Shown here one piece after another: positions 25,104 to 33,840 of a stretch of DNA of 64,000 nucleotides. A program made the translations under genes and the position numbers. The stretch is from Massilia violaceinigra (lineage in GTDB: Bacteria; Pseudomonadota; Gammaproteobacteria; Burkholderiales; Burkholderiaceae_D), in the NCBI RefSeq assembly GCF_002752675.1, contig NZ_CP024608.1, forward strand, positions 3,224,001 to 3,288,000, read 5' to 3'. The first letter of the stretch is position 1, and every line of letters starts with the position of its first letter. A model generated the notes under the pieces. That model searched no databases, was not told the DNA's origin, and saw nothing but the letters and a program-made list of their open reading frames with translations.

Positions 25104-25850
25104 ATGGATAGACTCATCTACACAGCCGCCAGCGGCGCCAAGCACATCCTGGAGCAGCAGGCCACCACCTCGCACAACCTGGCCAATGTCACCACGACCG
25201 GTTTCCGCGCCCAGATCGATGCCTTCCGCGCCGTGCCGATCGTCGGGGAAAACCTGCCCCTGCCCACGCGCGCGTTCGTCGTCAACGCCACGGTCAGCTC
25301 CGATTTTTCCTCCGGCCCCCTGCAATTGACCGGGCGCGACCTCGACGTCGCCCTCAAGGGCAAAGGTTTCCTCGCCGTGCAAATGCCCGACGGCACCGAA
25401 GCCTACACCCGCAACGGCGCCCTGCAAATGAATGAAAACGGTTTGCTCACCAACACCGCCGGCTTCACCATCCAGGGCGACGGCGGCCCCATTACCGTAC
25501 CGCCCGAAGTGTCCGTGTCCATCGGCGGCGACGGTACCATTTCCACCATCGCCACCACCACCAAGCCGGGCGCGCCCACCGTACTCGGCCGCCTGAAACT
25601 GGTCAACCCGCCCGAGCAGGACCTGGTGCGCGGCGACGATGGCCTGTTCCGCCTCAAGAACGGCACCGCTGCCCCGGCCGACCCGCAAGTGGCAGTCGCC
25701 GGCGGCGCCCTCGAAGGCTCCAACGTCAGCCCGGTCGATGCCATGGTGACCATGATTTCCCTGGCCCGCTCGTTCGAACTGCAAATGAGCCTGATGAAGA
25801 ATGCCGAGAACAACGCGGCGAAAGCCACCCAGATCCTCGCTTTGGGATAA
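25104..25850 (+). CDS. flgF: Flagellar basal-body rod protein FlgF
   Basis: FlgF is a proximal rod subunit. The 248-aa protein has the N-terminal motif (LEQQATTSHNLANVTTTGFR), the FlgE/F/G-type central domain (LDVALKGKGFLAVQMPDGTE) and the C-terminal motif (VSPVDAMVTMISLARSFE). AAGGAAAAATC precedes the ATG. The preceding palindromic repeat sets it apart from flgE by about 155 bp. Confidence 0.95.
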   Translation: MDRLIYTAASGAKHILEQQATTSHNLANVTTTGFRAQIDAFRAVPIVGENLPLPTRAFVVNATVSSDFSSGPLQLTGRDLDVALKGKGFLAVQMPDGTEAYTRNGALQMNENGLLTNTAGFTIQGDGGPITVPPEVSVSIGGDGTISTIATTTKPGAPTVLGRLKLVNPPEQDLVRGDDGLFRLKNGTAAPADPQVAVAGGALEGSNVSPVDAMVTMISLARSFELQMSLMKNAENNAAKATQILALG

Positions 25851-25924
25851 CACAAGGGCGCGCATAATCTCTTCATTGATCGGTGCGTGGCGATGTTCGC
25901 CGGCCGCCGTTACTGGAGAAGACC

Positions 25925-26707
25925 ATGATTCGTTCCCTTTTTATCGCCAAGACCGGCCTGGAAGCGCAGCAGACCAACCTGGACGTCATCACCAATAACC
26001 TGGCCAACGTCAGCACCAACGGCTTCAAACGCAGCCGCGCCGTGTTCGAAGATTTGCTGTACCAAAATGTCCGCCAGCCAGGCGCCCAATCCTCGCAACA
26101 AACCCAGCTGCCTTCGGGCCAGCAGATCGGTACCGGCGTGCGCGCCGTCGCGGTCGAACGCATCCATACCCAGGGCAACCCCCAGCAGACCGGCAACTCG
26201 AAAGACGTGATGGTCAACGGCGCCGGTTTCTTTTCGGTGCTCATGCCCGACGGTACCGCCGCCTACACCCGCGATGGCTCCTTCCAGAGCGACTCCAACG
26301 GCCAGCTGGTCACCTCGTCCGGCTTCGTGGTCCAGCCGGCCATCACGGTGCCGGCCAATGCCCAGTCGCTCACCGTCGGGCGCGACGGCACCGTGTCGGT
26401 GACCCTGCCGGGCACCAACGCGCCATCCCAGATCGGCAGCCTGCAACTGACCACCTTCGTCAACCCGGCCGGGCTGGAATCGAAAGGCGAAAACCTGTAC
26501 GTGGAAACCGGTGCCTCGGGGAACGCCAACACCAATACCCCGGGCACCAACGGCGCCGGTGTGCTGCTGCAAGGCTACGTGGAAACCTCGAACGTGAACG
26601 TGGTCGAGGAAATGGTCAACATGATCCAGACCCAGCGCGCCTACGAGATCAACAGCAAGGCGATCACGACGTCCGACCAGATGCTGCAAAAACTGTCGCA
26701 GCTCTAA
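25925..26707 (+). CDS. flgG: Flagellar distal rod protein FlgG
   Basis: FlgG forms the distal rod. The 260-aa length is the same as in Salmonella. The N-terminus [20 protein letters not shown] and the C-terminal [20 protein letters not shown] are near-consensus. The ATG at 25925 is chosen because it gives the conserved N-terminus; the frame extends to 25883. The rod crosses the P and L rings encoded next (flgI, flgH). Confidence 0.97.
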   Translation: MIRSLFIAKTGLEAQQTNLDVITNNLANVSTNGFKRSRAVFEDLLYQNVRQPGAQSSQQTQLPSGQQIGTGVRAVAVERIHTQGNPQQTGNSKDVMVNGAGFFSVLMPDGTAAYTRDGSFQSDSNGQLVTSSGFVVQPAITVPANAQSLTVGRDGTVSVTLPGTNAPSQIGSLQLTTFVNPAGLESKGENLYVETGASGNANTNTPGTNGAGVLLQGYVETSNVNVVEEMVNMIQTQRAYEINSKAITTSDQMLQKLSQL

Positions 26708-26725
26708 GCCCTCAGGAGATTATTC

Positions 26726-27370
26726 ATGAAGCCATTCCTCATCGTTTCCCTGCTGGCGCTGGCCGGTTGCGCCGCCACCCCAAGCTCGATCGTGCAGCGG
26801 CCCACCAGCGCGCGTCCCCTCATGGCCGAGGAGAGCGCGCCCGCCAACGGCGCCATCTACCAGCGTTCCCAATACCGTCCGCTGTTCGAAGACCGTCGCG
26901 CGCGTCACATCGGCGACATGCTGACCATTAATATCATCGAGAAAACCTCGGCCGTGAAAGCCGGCGCCAGCTCGGGTAACAAGTCCGGCTCGGCCAGCTT
27001 CGCCGCCCCTGGCGTGATCAAGAACGTGTTCGGGGCCAGCGTCGGGGTCGAGGGCGCCAACAAGTTTTCCGATTCGGACAACCAGAGCGCCAGCAACACC
27101 TTCACCGGCACCATCGGCGTGACCGTCACCGAAGTGCTGCCGAACGGGAACCTGATCGTGGCCGGCGAGAAGCAGGTCGCCATGAACAAGGGCATCGAGT
27201 TCATCCGCTTCTCCGGCATGATCAGCCCCGACAACATTGGCACCGGCAACACCGTCTCGTCGACCCAGGTGGCCGATGCGCGCGTCGAGTACCGCACCAA
27301 CAGCCAGATCGACCGCGCCGAAGTGACGGCGATGGTGTCGCGTTTCTTCCAGTCCCTGCTGCCATTCTGA
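26726..27370 (+). CDS. flgH: Flagellar L-ring lipoprotein FlgH
   Basis: FlgH builds the outer-membrane L ring. The 214-aa precursor has a lipoprotein signal with the lipobox LAGC (Cys15). The mature domain shows the family block LFEDRRARHIGDMLTINIIE and ends GNTVSSTQVADARVEYRTNS. CAGGAGATTATTC gives a ribosome binding site. It lies between flgG and flgI. Confidence 0.96.
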   Translation: MKPFLIVSLLALAGCAATPSSIVQRPTSARPLMAEESAPANGAIYQRSQYRPLFEDRRARHIGDMLTINIIEKTSAVKAGASSGNKSGSASFAAPGVIKNVFGASVGVEGANKFSDSDNQSASNTFTGTIGVTVTEVLPNGNLIVAGEKQVAMNKGIEFIRFSGMISPDNIGTGNTVSSTQVADARVEYRTNSQIDRAEVTAMVSRFFQSLLPF

Positions 27371-27381
27371 TCGGAATATTC

Positions 27382-28488
27382 ATGCGTGCATTCCTGAAAA
27401 CCGCTGCCCTGGCTTTGTCGCTGACCCTGCTTCCGCAGGCCGTCCAGGCCGAACGCCTGAAAGACCTGACCACGATCGCCGGCGTGCGCCAGAATCAGCT
27501 GAGCGGCTACGGCATCGTCGTCGGCCTCGACGGCAGCGGCGACCAGACCACCCAGACCCCGTTCACGGTGCAGTCGATCGTCTCGATGCTGCAGGCGAAA
27601 GGCGTGAACATGCCGCCCGGCACCAGCCTGCAGCTCAAGAACGTGGCCGCGGTCATGGTCACCGCCTCGCTGCCGGCATTTGCCCAGCCCGGCCAGACCA
27701 TCGATATCACGGTCTCGTCCATCGGTAACGCCAAGAGCTTGCGCGGCGGCACCCTGATCATGACGCCGCTGCAAGGGGCCGATAACCAGGTCTACGCCAT
27801 GGCGCAGGGCAATGTGCTGGTCGGCGGCGTCGGCGCCCAGGCCGGCGGCGCGCAGGTACAGGTCAACCATCTGTCGGTGGGCAAGATTTCGGGCGGTGCC
27901 ACGGTCGAGCGCGCCGTCGCCTCGAACCTGGGCGAGAACAACCAGATCCGCCTGGAACTGAACACTACCGACTTTTCCACCGTGGCCCGGGTGGTCGAAG
28001 CGATCAATAACCATTTCGGCCCGGATATCGCCACCGCCCTCGACGGGCGCGTGATCCGCGTGCGCTCGCCCTCGTCGAGCGACCAGCGGGTGGCGTTCAT
28101 CGGCATCCTGGAAGGGCTGGAAGTGAACCCGTCCAAACTGGCCGCGAAGGTCATCATGAACGCCCGTACCGGCTCGGTGGTGATGAACCAGACCGTGACC
28201 CTGGACACCTGCGCGATTTCGCACGGCAACCTGTCGGTGACGATCAGTTCCGATCCGCAAGTGAACCAGCCGGGGCCGTTCTCGGGCGGCCAGACCGTGG
28301 TCACGCAGAACACCCAGGTCGAAGTCAAGAAAGACCCGGGCAAGGTGGTCATGGTCAAGGGCGGCGCGTCGCTGGCCGAAGTGGTCAAGGCCATGAATGC
28401 CATCGGGGCCTCGCCGCAAGACTTGCTCTCGATCCTGCAGGCGCTGAAAGCGGCCGGATCGCTGCGCGCCGAACTCGAAATCATCTGA
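27382..28488 (+). CDS. flgI: Flagellar P-ring protein FlgI
   Basis: FlgI forms the periplasmic P ring with the help of FlgA. The 368-aa precursor has a signal peptide (about residues 1-23, ending QAVQA), then ERLKDLTTIAGVRQNQLSGY, a near-invariant start of mature FlgI. LVGGVGAQAGGAQVQVNHLS and the C-terminal LVKAMNAIGASPQDLLSIL-like segment complete the match. Confidence 0.97.
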   Translation: MRAFLKTAALALSLTLLPQAVQAERLKDLTTIAGVRQNQLSGYGIVVGLDGSGDQTTQTPFTVQSIVSMLQAKGVNMPPGTSLQLKNVAAVMVTASLPAFAQPGQTIDITVSSIGNAKSLRGGTLIMTPLQGADNQVYAMAQGNVLVGGVGAQAGGAQVQVNHLSVGKISGGATVERAVASNLGENNQIRLELNTTDFSTVARVVEAINNHFGPDIATALDGRVIRVRSPSSSDQRVAFIGILEGLEVNPSKLAAKVIMNARTGSVVMNQTVTLDTCAISHGNLSVTISSDPQVNQPGPFSGGQTVVTQNTQVEVKKDPGKVVMVKGGASLAEVVKAMNAIGASPQDLLSILQALKAAGSLRAELEII

Positions 28489-28498
28489 GGACGCCATC

Positions 28499-29485
28499 AT
28501 GATCGGCCCATCGAACGACCTGAGCAGCAAGCTTGCCCTCGACACCAATGCCCTGGGCGGGCTCAAGCAGTCGGCCAAGGCCGGCTCCCCGGAGGCGCTG
28601 AAAACGGCCTCGACCCAGTTCGAGGCGATGTTCATCAACATGATGATGAAAAGCATGCGCGACGCCACGCCCCAGGGTGAAGGCATGCTCGACAGCCAGC
28701 AAACCAAGACCTTTACCACCATGCTCGACCAGCAGATGAGCCAAAACCTGGCCAAGCGCGGGGTCGGCCTGGCCGATGTGCTGATCCGCCAGCTGAGCAC
28801 CCAGACCGCCAATGCGCAGGCGCTGGCGATCAACGGCGATGTGCTGGCCCAGCCGGCCCAGCCGATAGCGATTGCCGGCGACCAGCCCGCCAAGCGCATC
28901 GCCATGCCGCCGGGGCGCGATGCCGGCGAAATGGTCAAGTCGCCCGGCGCGCTGCTCACGCCGGCGGCGCCATCGATGCCATCGACGCCATCGGTGCCGG
29001 GCATCAGCGCGAGCGGACGGCCGCAGTCGCCGCACGTGCGCGCTTTCCAGGAAAAACTCGGCGCCCATGCCGACGAAGCCTCGCGCGCCACCGGCATTCC
29101 AGCCAAGTTCATGCTGGGCCAGGCCGCGCTCGAGTCGGGCTGGGGCAAGCGCGAGATCCGCAACGCCGACGGCGGCACCAGCCACAACCTGTTCGGCATC
29201 AAGGCCGGCCCTGGCTGGACTGGCAAGGTTGCCACGGCGGTCACAACCGAGTACGTCAACGGCAAGCCGCAGACCCGGGTCGAGAAATTCCGCGCCTACG
29301 ATTCATATGCCGACAGTTTCAAGGATTACGCGAAACTGATCACGAATAACCCGCGCTACGAGAAAGTACTGGCCAACTCCCAGGATGCGGCCGGATTCGC
29401 CCAAGGCTTGCAAAAGGCCGGCTACGCCACCGATCCCCTGTACGCGGCCAAGCTGACCAAGATTATCCAGCGCAATCTGGCCTGA
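28499..29485 (+). CDS. flgJ: Rod-cap muramidase FlgJ (rod-assembly domain plus glucosaminidase)
   Basis: FlgJ caps the rod and hydrolyses peptidoglycan so the rod can pass. The 328-aa product has an N-terminal rod-binding domain (about 30-100, ASTQFEAMFINMMMKSMRDA), a Pro/Ala-rich linker (about 115-175) and a C-terminal GH73 domain (about 180-328). The likely catalytic acid is Glu212 in QAALESGWGKREI. It is therefore the dual-domain form found in beta- and gammaproteobacteria. Confidence 0.95.
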   Translation: MIGPSNDLSSKLALDTNALGGLKQSAKAGSPEALKTASTQFEAMFINMMMKSMRDATPQGEGMLDSQQTKTFTTMLDQQMSQNLAKRGVGLADVLIRQLSTQTANAQALAINGDVLAQPAQPIAIAGDQPAKRIAMPPGRDAGEMVKSPGALLTPAAPSMPSTPSVPGISASGRPQSPHVRAFQEKLGAHADEASRATGIPAKFMLGQAALESGWGKREIRNADGGTSHNLFGIKAGPGWTGKVATAVTTEYVNGKPQTRVEKFRAYDSYADSFKDYAKLITNNPRYEKVLANSQDAAGFAQGLQKAGYATDPLYAAKLTKIIQRNLA

Positions 29486-29578
29486 CCGGGCCTCGGCGCC
29501 CGGGTGTGGGCGGCCTGACGCGGCCGGGGCTTTCGCGGCGCGGCCCTGCGCGGCCCGGCCCGGCCTGCCTCGGCCCGC

Positions 29579-29605
29579 TCAAGTTTCTCCAGAATCTGCC
29601 GTAGA
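29579..29605 (+). promoter_or_regulatory. Sigma-28 (FliA) promoter of flgKL
   Basis: TCAAGTTT (29579-29586), 11-bp spacer, GCCGTAGA (29598-29605), about 30 bp ahead of the flgK start. It follows a very GC-rich 90-bp stretch after flgJ. Confidence 0.75.
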
Positions 29606-29634
29606 TAGAGTTATTCAAGGAAAGAAACCCCATC

Positions 29635-31599
29635 ATGTCTGGAAATCTCCTCAACATCGGCAAGACCGGTCTGTTCGCAGCGCAAGTGGGTTTGTCCACG
29701 ACCGGACACAATATCGCCAACGCCAATGTGGCCGGCTACAGCCGCCAGACGGTGGTCCAGGCCAGTGGCATCGCCCAGGGCTATGGCTACGGTTTCATGG
29801 GCAGCGGCACCGAAGTGGAGCAGATCAAGCGCTATTCCGACAGTTTCCTGAACGGCCAGGTGCGTTCCGCCCAGACCCAGGTCAGCTCGCTCGACGCCTT
29901 TTATGCCCAGATCAGCCAGGTAGACAACTTGTTGTCCGACACCACGTCGGGCCTGTCGCCGGCGCTGCAGGATTTTTTCAAGGGCGTGCAGGACATGGCC
30001 TCGAACCCGTCGTCGGCCGCGTCGCGCCAGGCGGTGCTGTCGAACGGCGAGTCGCTGGTGTCGCGTTTCCAGGGCATCGACGACCGCCTGACCGAGATCC
30101 GCCAGGGCGTCAACAGTGAAATCACGGCCAAGGTCGGCGTCATCAATTCCTACGCGCAGCAAATTGGCCAGCTCAACGACAAGATCGCCCAGCTCAGCAC
30201 CGGTACCGGCAACGAGCCGAACGACCTGATGGATGCGCGCGACCAGCTCATCGCCGACCTGAACAAGGAAGTCAAAACCACCGTCACGCGCGGCAATAAC
30301 AACAGCCTGACGGTCTCGATCGGCAGCGGCCAGCCGCTGGTGGTGGGCAACAAAGCCTTCCAGCTGGCGGCCACCACCTCGCCGACCGATCTGAGCCGGG
30401 TCCAGGTCGGCCTGGTGACCGGCAGCAAAGTGACTGTGCTGGCCGACAGCGCGCTCTCGGGTGGCGAACTGGGCGGCCTGATGGAATTTCGTTCCGGCAC
30501 CCTCGACCGTACCCAGAATTCTCTCGGCCGCGTAGCCATCGGCCTGGCGCAGACGTTTAACGCGCAGCACCGCCTCGGTATCGATGGGGCCGGCAATCCG
30601 GGCGGCGACTTCTTCAAGGTCGGCGTGCCCGTGGTCGGGCGCAATATCAACAATGCGGTCGGCAGCACCACCGATGTGCAGGCGGCCATCGTCGACCCCA
30701 CCGCGCTGACCCAGAGCGATTACAAGGTCAGCTACGACGGCACCAATTACATGGTGACCCGCCTGTCGGATAACAAACCGTTCCCGGTCACCCCGTTCCC
30801 GCAGACCGGCCCCCAGACCATCGATGGCGTTGCCTTCACCGTCACCGGCAGCGCGGCGGCGGGCGACAGCTTCCTGGTGCGCCCGACCATCAACGGCGCC
30901 TCGGACTTTGCGATGATGGTCAACGAGCGCAACTCGATTGCCGCGGCAGCCCCGATCAGCACCAGCCTGCCGCTCAGCAACAAGGGTACGGCCACCATCA
31001 GCGAAGGCAATGTCGACGCGTCCTACCTGACACCCGGCAATGCGCTGACGGCGCCGGTCAACCTGACCGTGGGCGGCGCCCCGGCCGGCCTGTCGGGTTT
31101 CCCTGCGACCCAGGCCGTGACCGTCACCACGAATGGCGTGGCCACGACTTATCCGGCCGGCACCCCCTCGATTCCCTTCACGGCGGGCGCCAACTACAAC
31201 TTTGGCGGCGTCAACCTGAAGTTTGCCGGCACCCCGGTCGCAGGCGACACCTTCACGGTCAGCCCGAATACGAATGGCACGGCCGACAACCGCAACGCGC
31301 GCCTGCTGGGCAACCTGCAGACCAAGCCGATCCTGGATGGCGGCAAGGCCACCTACCAGTCGGCCTACGCCGAGCTGGTCAGCTTTGTCGGCAACAAGAC
31401 GCGCGAAGTGCAGGTCAACGGCCAGGCCGGCGATACCCTGCTCAAGCAGGTCACGGCGGCCCAGCAGGATGTCTCGGGCGTGAACCTGGATGAAGAAGCG
31501 ACCAACCTGCTCAAGTACCAGCAAGCCTACCAGGCGGCCGGCAAGGTGATGCAGATGGCCAGTACCTTGTTCGATACGGTTCTGTCGATCAGTCGTTAA
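29635..31599 (+). CDS. flgK: Hook-filament junction protein 1, FlgK
   Basis: FlgK (HAP1) joins the hook to the filament. The 654-aa protein is somewhat longer than Salmonella FlgK (553). It has the N-terminal GLSTTGHNIANANVAGYSRQ-type motif, a helical FlgK domain (SAALQDFFKGVQDMASNPSS-type region), an enlarged middle (about 350-560) and the C-terminal VNLDEEATNLLKYQQAYQAA. GGAAAG precedes the ATG. It is a FlgN client and probably driven by its own FliA promoter. Confidence 0.95.
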   Translation: MSGNLLNIGKTGLFAAQVGLSTTGHNIANANVAGYSRQTVVQASGIAQGYGYGFMGSGTEVEQIKRYSDSFLNGQVRSAQTQVSSLDAFYAQISQVDNLLSDTTSGLSPALQDFFKGVQDMASNPSSAASRQAVLSNGESLVSRFQGIDDRLTEIRQGVNSEITAKVGVINSYAQQIGQLNDKIAQLSTGTGNEPNDLMDARDQLIADLNKEVKTTVTRGNNNSLTVSIGSGQPLVVGNKAFQLAATTSPTDLSRVQVGLVTGSKVTVLADSALSGGELGGLMEFRSGTLDRTQNSLGRVAIGLAQTFNAQHRLGIDGAGNPGGDFFKVGVPVVGRNINNAVGSTTDVQAAIVDPTALTQSDYKVSYDGTNYMVTRLSDNKPFPVTPFPQTGPQTIDGVAFTVTGSAAAGDSFLVRPTINGASDFAMMVNERNSIAAAAPISTSLPLSNKGTATISEGNVDASYLTPGNALTAPVNLTVGGAPAGLSGFPATQAVTVTTNGVATTYPAGTPSIPFTAGANYNFGGVNLKFAGTPVAGDTFTVSPNTNGTADNRNARLLGNLQTKPILDGGKATYQSAYAELVSFVGNKTREVQVNGQAGDTLLKQVTAAQQDVSGVNLDEEATNLLKYQQAYQAAGKVMQMASTLFDTVLSISR

Positions 31600-31641
31600 T
31601 TAATGTCAATGTAATTGAGCAGTTCAGTCGAGGGAAACAGC

Positions 31642-32880
31642 ATGCGCATCAGCACAAACACCATCTACGCCAACGGCATCGGACAGCTCGGCAGTTTGCA
31701 GAGCCAGCTGGCCAAGACCCAGATGCAGCTGTCGACCAACCGCCGCCTCGTGACGGCCGCCGACGATCCGGTCGCGGCCGCGCGCGTGCTCGAACTGACC
31801 CAGTCGGCCTCGGTCAACGAGCAGTTCAAGATCAACCGCCAGAACGCCAACAGCTCGCTGGGGCAGGTCGAAGGCGCGCTCACCAGCGCCACCACCCTGA
31901 TGCAGGAAATCCAGCGCCTCTCGGTGTACGCCGGCAATGGCTCGCTGACGCCGCCCGACCGCGAAGCGATCGCGATCGATCTCGAATCGCGCATGCAGGA
32001 TTTGCTGGCCGTGGCCAACACCGAAGATGGTGTGGGCGGCTACCTGTTTGCCGGCCACCGCGCCAACACCCAGCCGTTCACCCAGACCGCCGGCGGCGCC
32101 CAGTACAACGGCGACCAGGGCCAGCGCCAGTTGCAGGTCGGCTCGTCGCGCACGATGCCGGTCAGCGAAACCGGCAATGTCATCTTTGAGCGCAACATGA
32201 CCGGCAACGGCGACTTCCAGACGCGCGCCGCGCCCGGCAACACCGGTTCGGGCCTGGTTTCGCCGGGCACGGTGACCGACAAGGCGGCCCTGACCGGCCA
32301 CAATTACAGCGTGACCTTCGCGGTGACGGCGACCACGCCGCCGGTGACGACCTACATGGTGACCGACACCACCACCAACGAATCGATTCCGCGCCCGCCG
32401 GCGGTGGCCACGCCGCAGCCGTACAAGACCGGGCAGCAGATCGCGTTCGACGGCATGGCGCTTGATGTCAAGGGCGAACCTGCCAACGGCGACAAGTTCA
32501 CCACCGAGCCGAGCGTGAATCAGTCGGTGTTTACCACGATCACCGATCTGGTGGCGGCGCTACGCCAGCCGACCATCGGCGCCGGCGGCAAGGCCCAGCT
32601 GGCCAACAGCCTGACCGTGGCCAATGCCAACCTCGGTTCCTCGCTCGACAACATCCTGTCGGTGCGCGCCTCGTTCGGCTCGCGCATGCAGGAACTCGAT
32701 TACCTCGACAGCGCCGGCTCGGACCGCGACATCCAGTACCAGACCGCCATGTCGAACCTGCAGGATTTGGACATGGTCAAGGCCCTGTCGCAGTTCGCGC
32801 AGCAGCAGACCTCGCTTGAAGCGGCGCAGAAATCGTTCAAGATCATGTCGGGTTTATCGCTGTTTAATTACATCGGCTAG
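31642..32880 (+). CDS. flgL: Hook-filament junction protein 3, FlgL
   Basis: FlgL (HAP3) is the second junction protein and is flagellin-like. The 412-aa product begins MRISTNTIYANGIGQLGSLQ and contains RLVTAADDPVAAARVLELTQ; it ends with a flagellin C-terminal helix (MVKALSQFAQQQTSLEAAQK). The ATG at 31642 with GAGGGAAACAG upstream is preferred over an in-frame start at 31615. It is the last gene of the flg block; accessory DNA begins right after it. Confidence 0.95.
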   Translation: MRISTNTIYANGIGQLGSLQSQLAKTQMQLSTNRRLVTAADDPVAAARVLELTQSASVNEQFKINRQNANSSLGQVEGALTSATTLMQEIQRLSVYAGNGSLTPPDREAIAIDLESRMQDLLAVANTEDGVGGYLFAGHRANTQPFTQTAGGAQYNGDQGQRQLQVGSSRTMPVSETGNVIFERNMTGNGDFQTRAAPGNTGSGLVSPGTVTDKAALTGHNYSVTFAVTATTPPVTTYMVTDTTTNESIPRPPAVATPQPYKTGQQIAFDGMALDVKGEPANGDKFTTEPSVNQSVFTTITDLVAALRQPTIGAGGKAQLANSLTVANANLGSSLDNILSVRASFGSRMQELDYLDSAGSDRDIQYQTAMSNLQDLDMVKALSQFAQQQTSLEAAQKSFKIMSGLSLFNYIG

Positions 32881-33840
32881 TGTCTGCTGAAGATGCGTCG
32901 GCTGCCCGTCGGTCCCGGTGGGCTTGTTCACCGGCTGTAGCCGGATGACATCCGCGGAAACCCGCATTGGAGGGGCGCAGGAGGTCGTCCAGCCAGCTGG
33001 CCGGCACATCGCCCGGCAAGGGCAATGTCCAGCCGCGCTCGTTACCGGGCTGGTTCCTTCCCTGCACGACTTAGAGCGCCTAACGAAACCTCTCGACGTA
33101 CCTCCAGCAGATAAGTGAGCAGGCAATCGAAAGAAAGGATTGGTGGATGTCGGCTCGTCGTTCATAACGGATGCGCAGTGTGCGAAAACGGTGTAGCCAC
33201 CCGAGGTGCGTTCAACGACCCAACACCATCGGCCAAGCCTTTCGCGTAACTAGACGCCGTAGCGTGCGATCCGTGCTGAGACTCCTCGCCGGCGCAGCCA
33301 GGCCCGCTGTGCTTGAAGCGACTGTAGAGCAAAAGCTTCCCAAGCCCCACCACATCAAAGACGACCTCTGTTCATGCGCGTCTTCGCCGCGTGAAAATCC
33401 AAATCTCGAAATAACCACTTAAACCAAGGGGTTCGTCGCCATCACATTTTCAACCCCACCTTGGTGTGAAAAAGCTGCCGATGTATCCGTTAAAGCTGAT
33501 GTGAAGTTCAGAGTATGATTCGCGTTCGCGCGCTTTCGTTCCAGACGGTGGCATCCGAGCCCCGCGCCGGCGCAGTTTTGTAGCGGCAGCAGGGAATGGG
33601 CATCGAACAGATTCACGGCGACAGCAAGCTGGCCGGACGCCAAAGCGGTGCTTTATCAGTCGCTTCTAGCGCCGCCCAAGCGACCATCTGCTGGCAAATT
33701 GTTCCCTGGATCGTCTTTGCAGCGTCGTCTACCGGCGTCCTACTCATCACTTTTCTTTCCAGCGCTCGGCGACGGCTTGCTGGGCGGTGTGCAGGCGTTC
33801 GTGCAGTCCGGCGGCGCCGCTGTCGAGAAGACCGTCAAGT
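32881..33840. other. Non-coding/decayed stretch after flgL
   Basis: Apart from the IS5 remnant (33080-33330) no complete gene is supported. On the minus strand at 33645-33840 two short coupled fragments are visible: one ends HERLHTAQQAVAERWKEK with its stop overlapping the next ATG (TGATG), which starts MSRTPVDDAAKTIQGTICQQ and runs 44 codons. They look like residual coding DNA but match no family I know. Confidence 0.5.
33080..33330 (-). pseudogene. IS5-family transposase C-terminal remnant
   Basis: Read leftward, one frame gives RAWLRRRGVSARIARYGV, a stop (TAG), then LRERLGRWCWVVERT. After a 1-base deletion another frame gives WLHRFRTLRIRYERRADIHQ followed by SFLSIACSLICWRY and the natural stop at 33082-33080. 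These are the characteristic C-terminal blocks of IS5-family DDE transposases. The catalytic N-terminal two thirds are missing and a stop and a frameshift are present, so it is dead. Confidence 0.8.
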
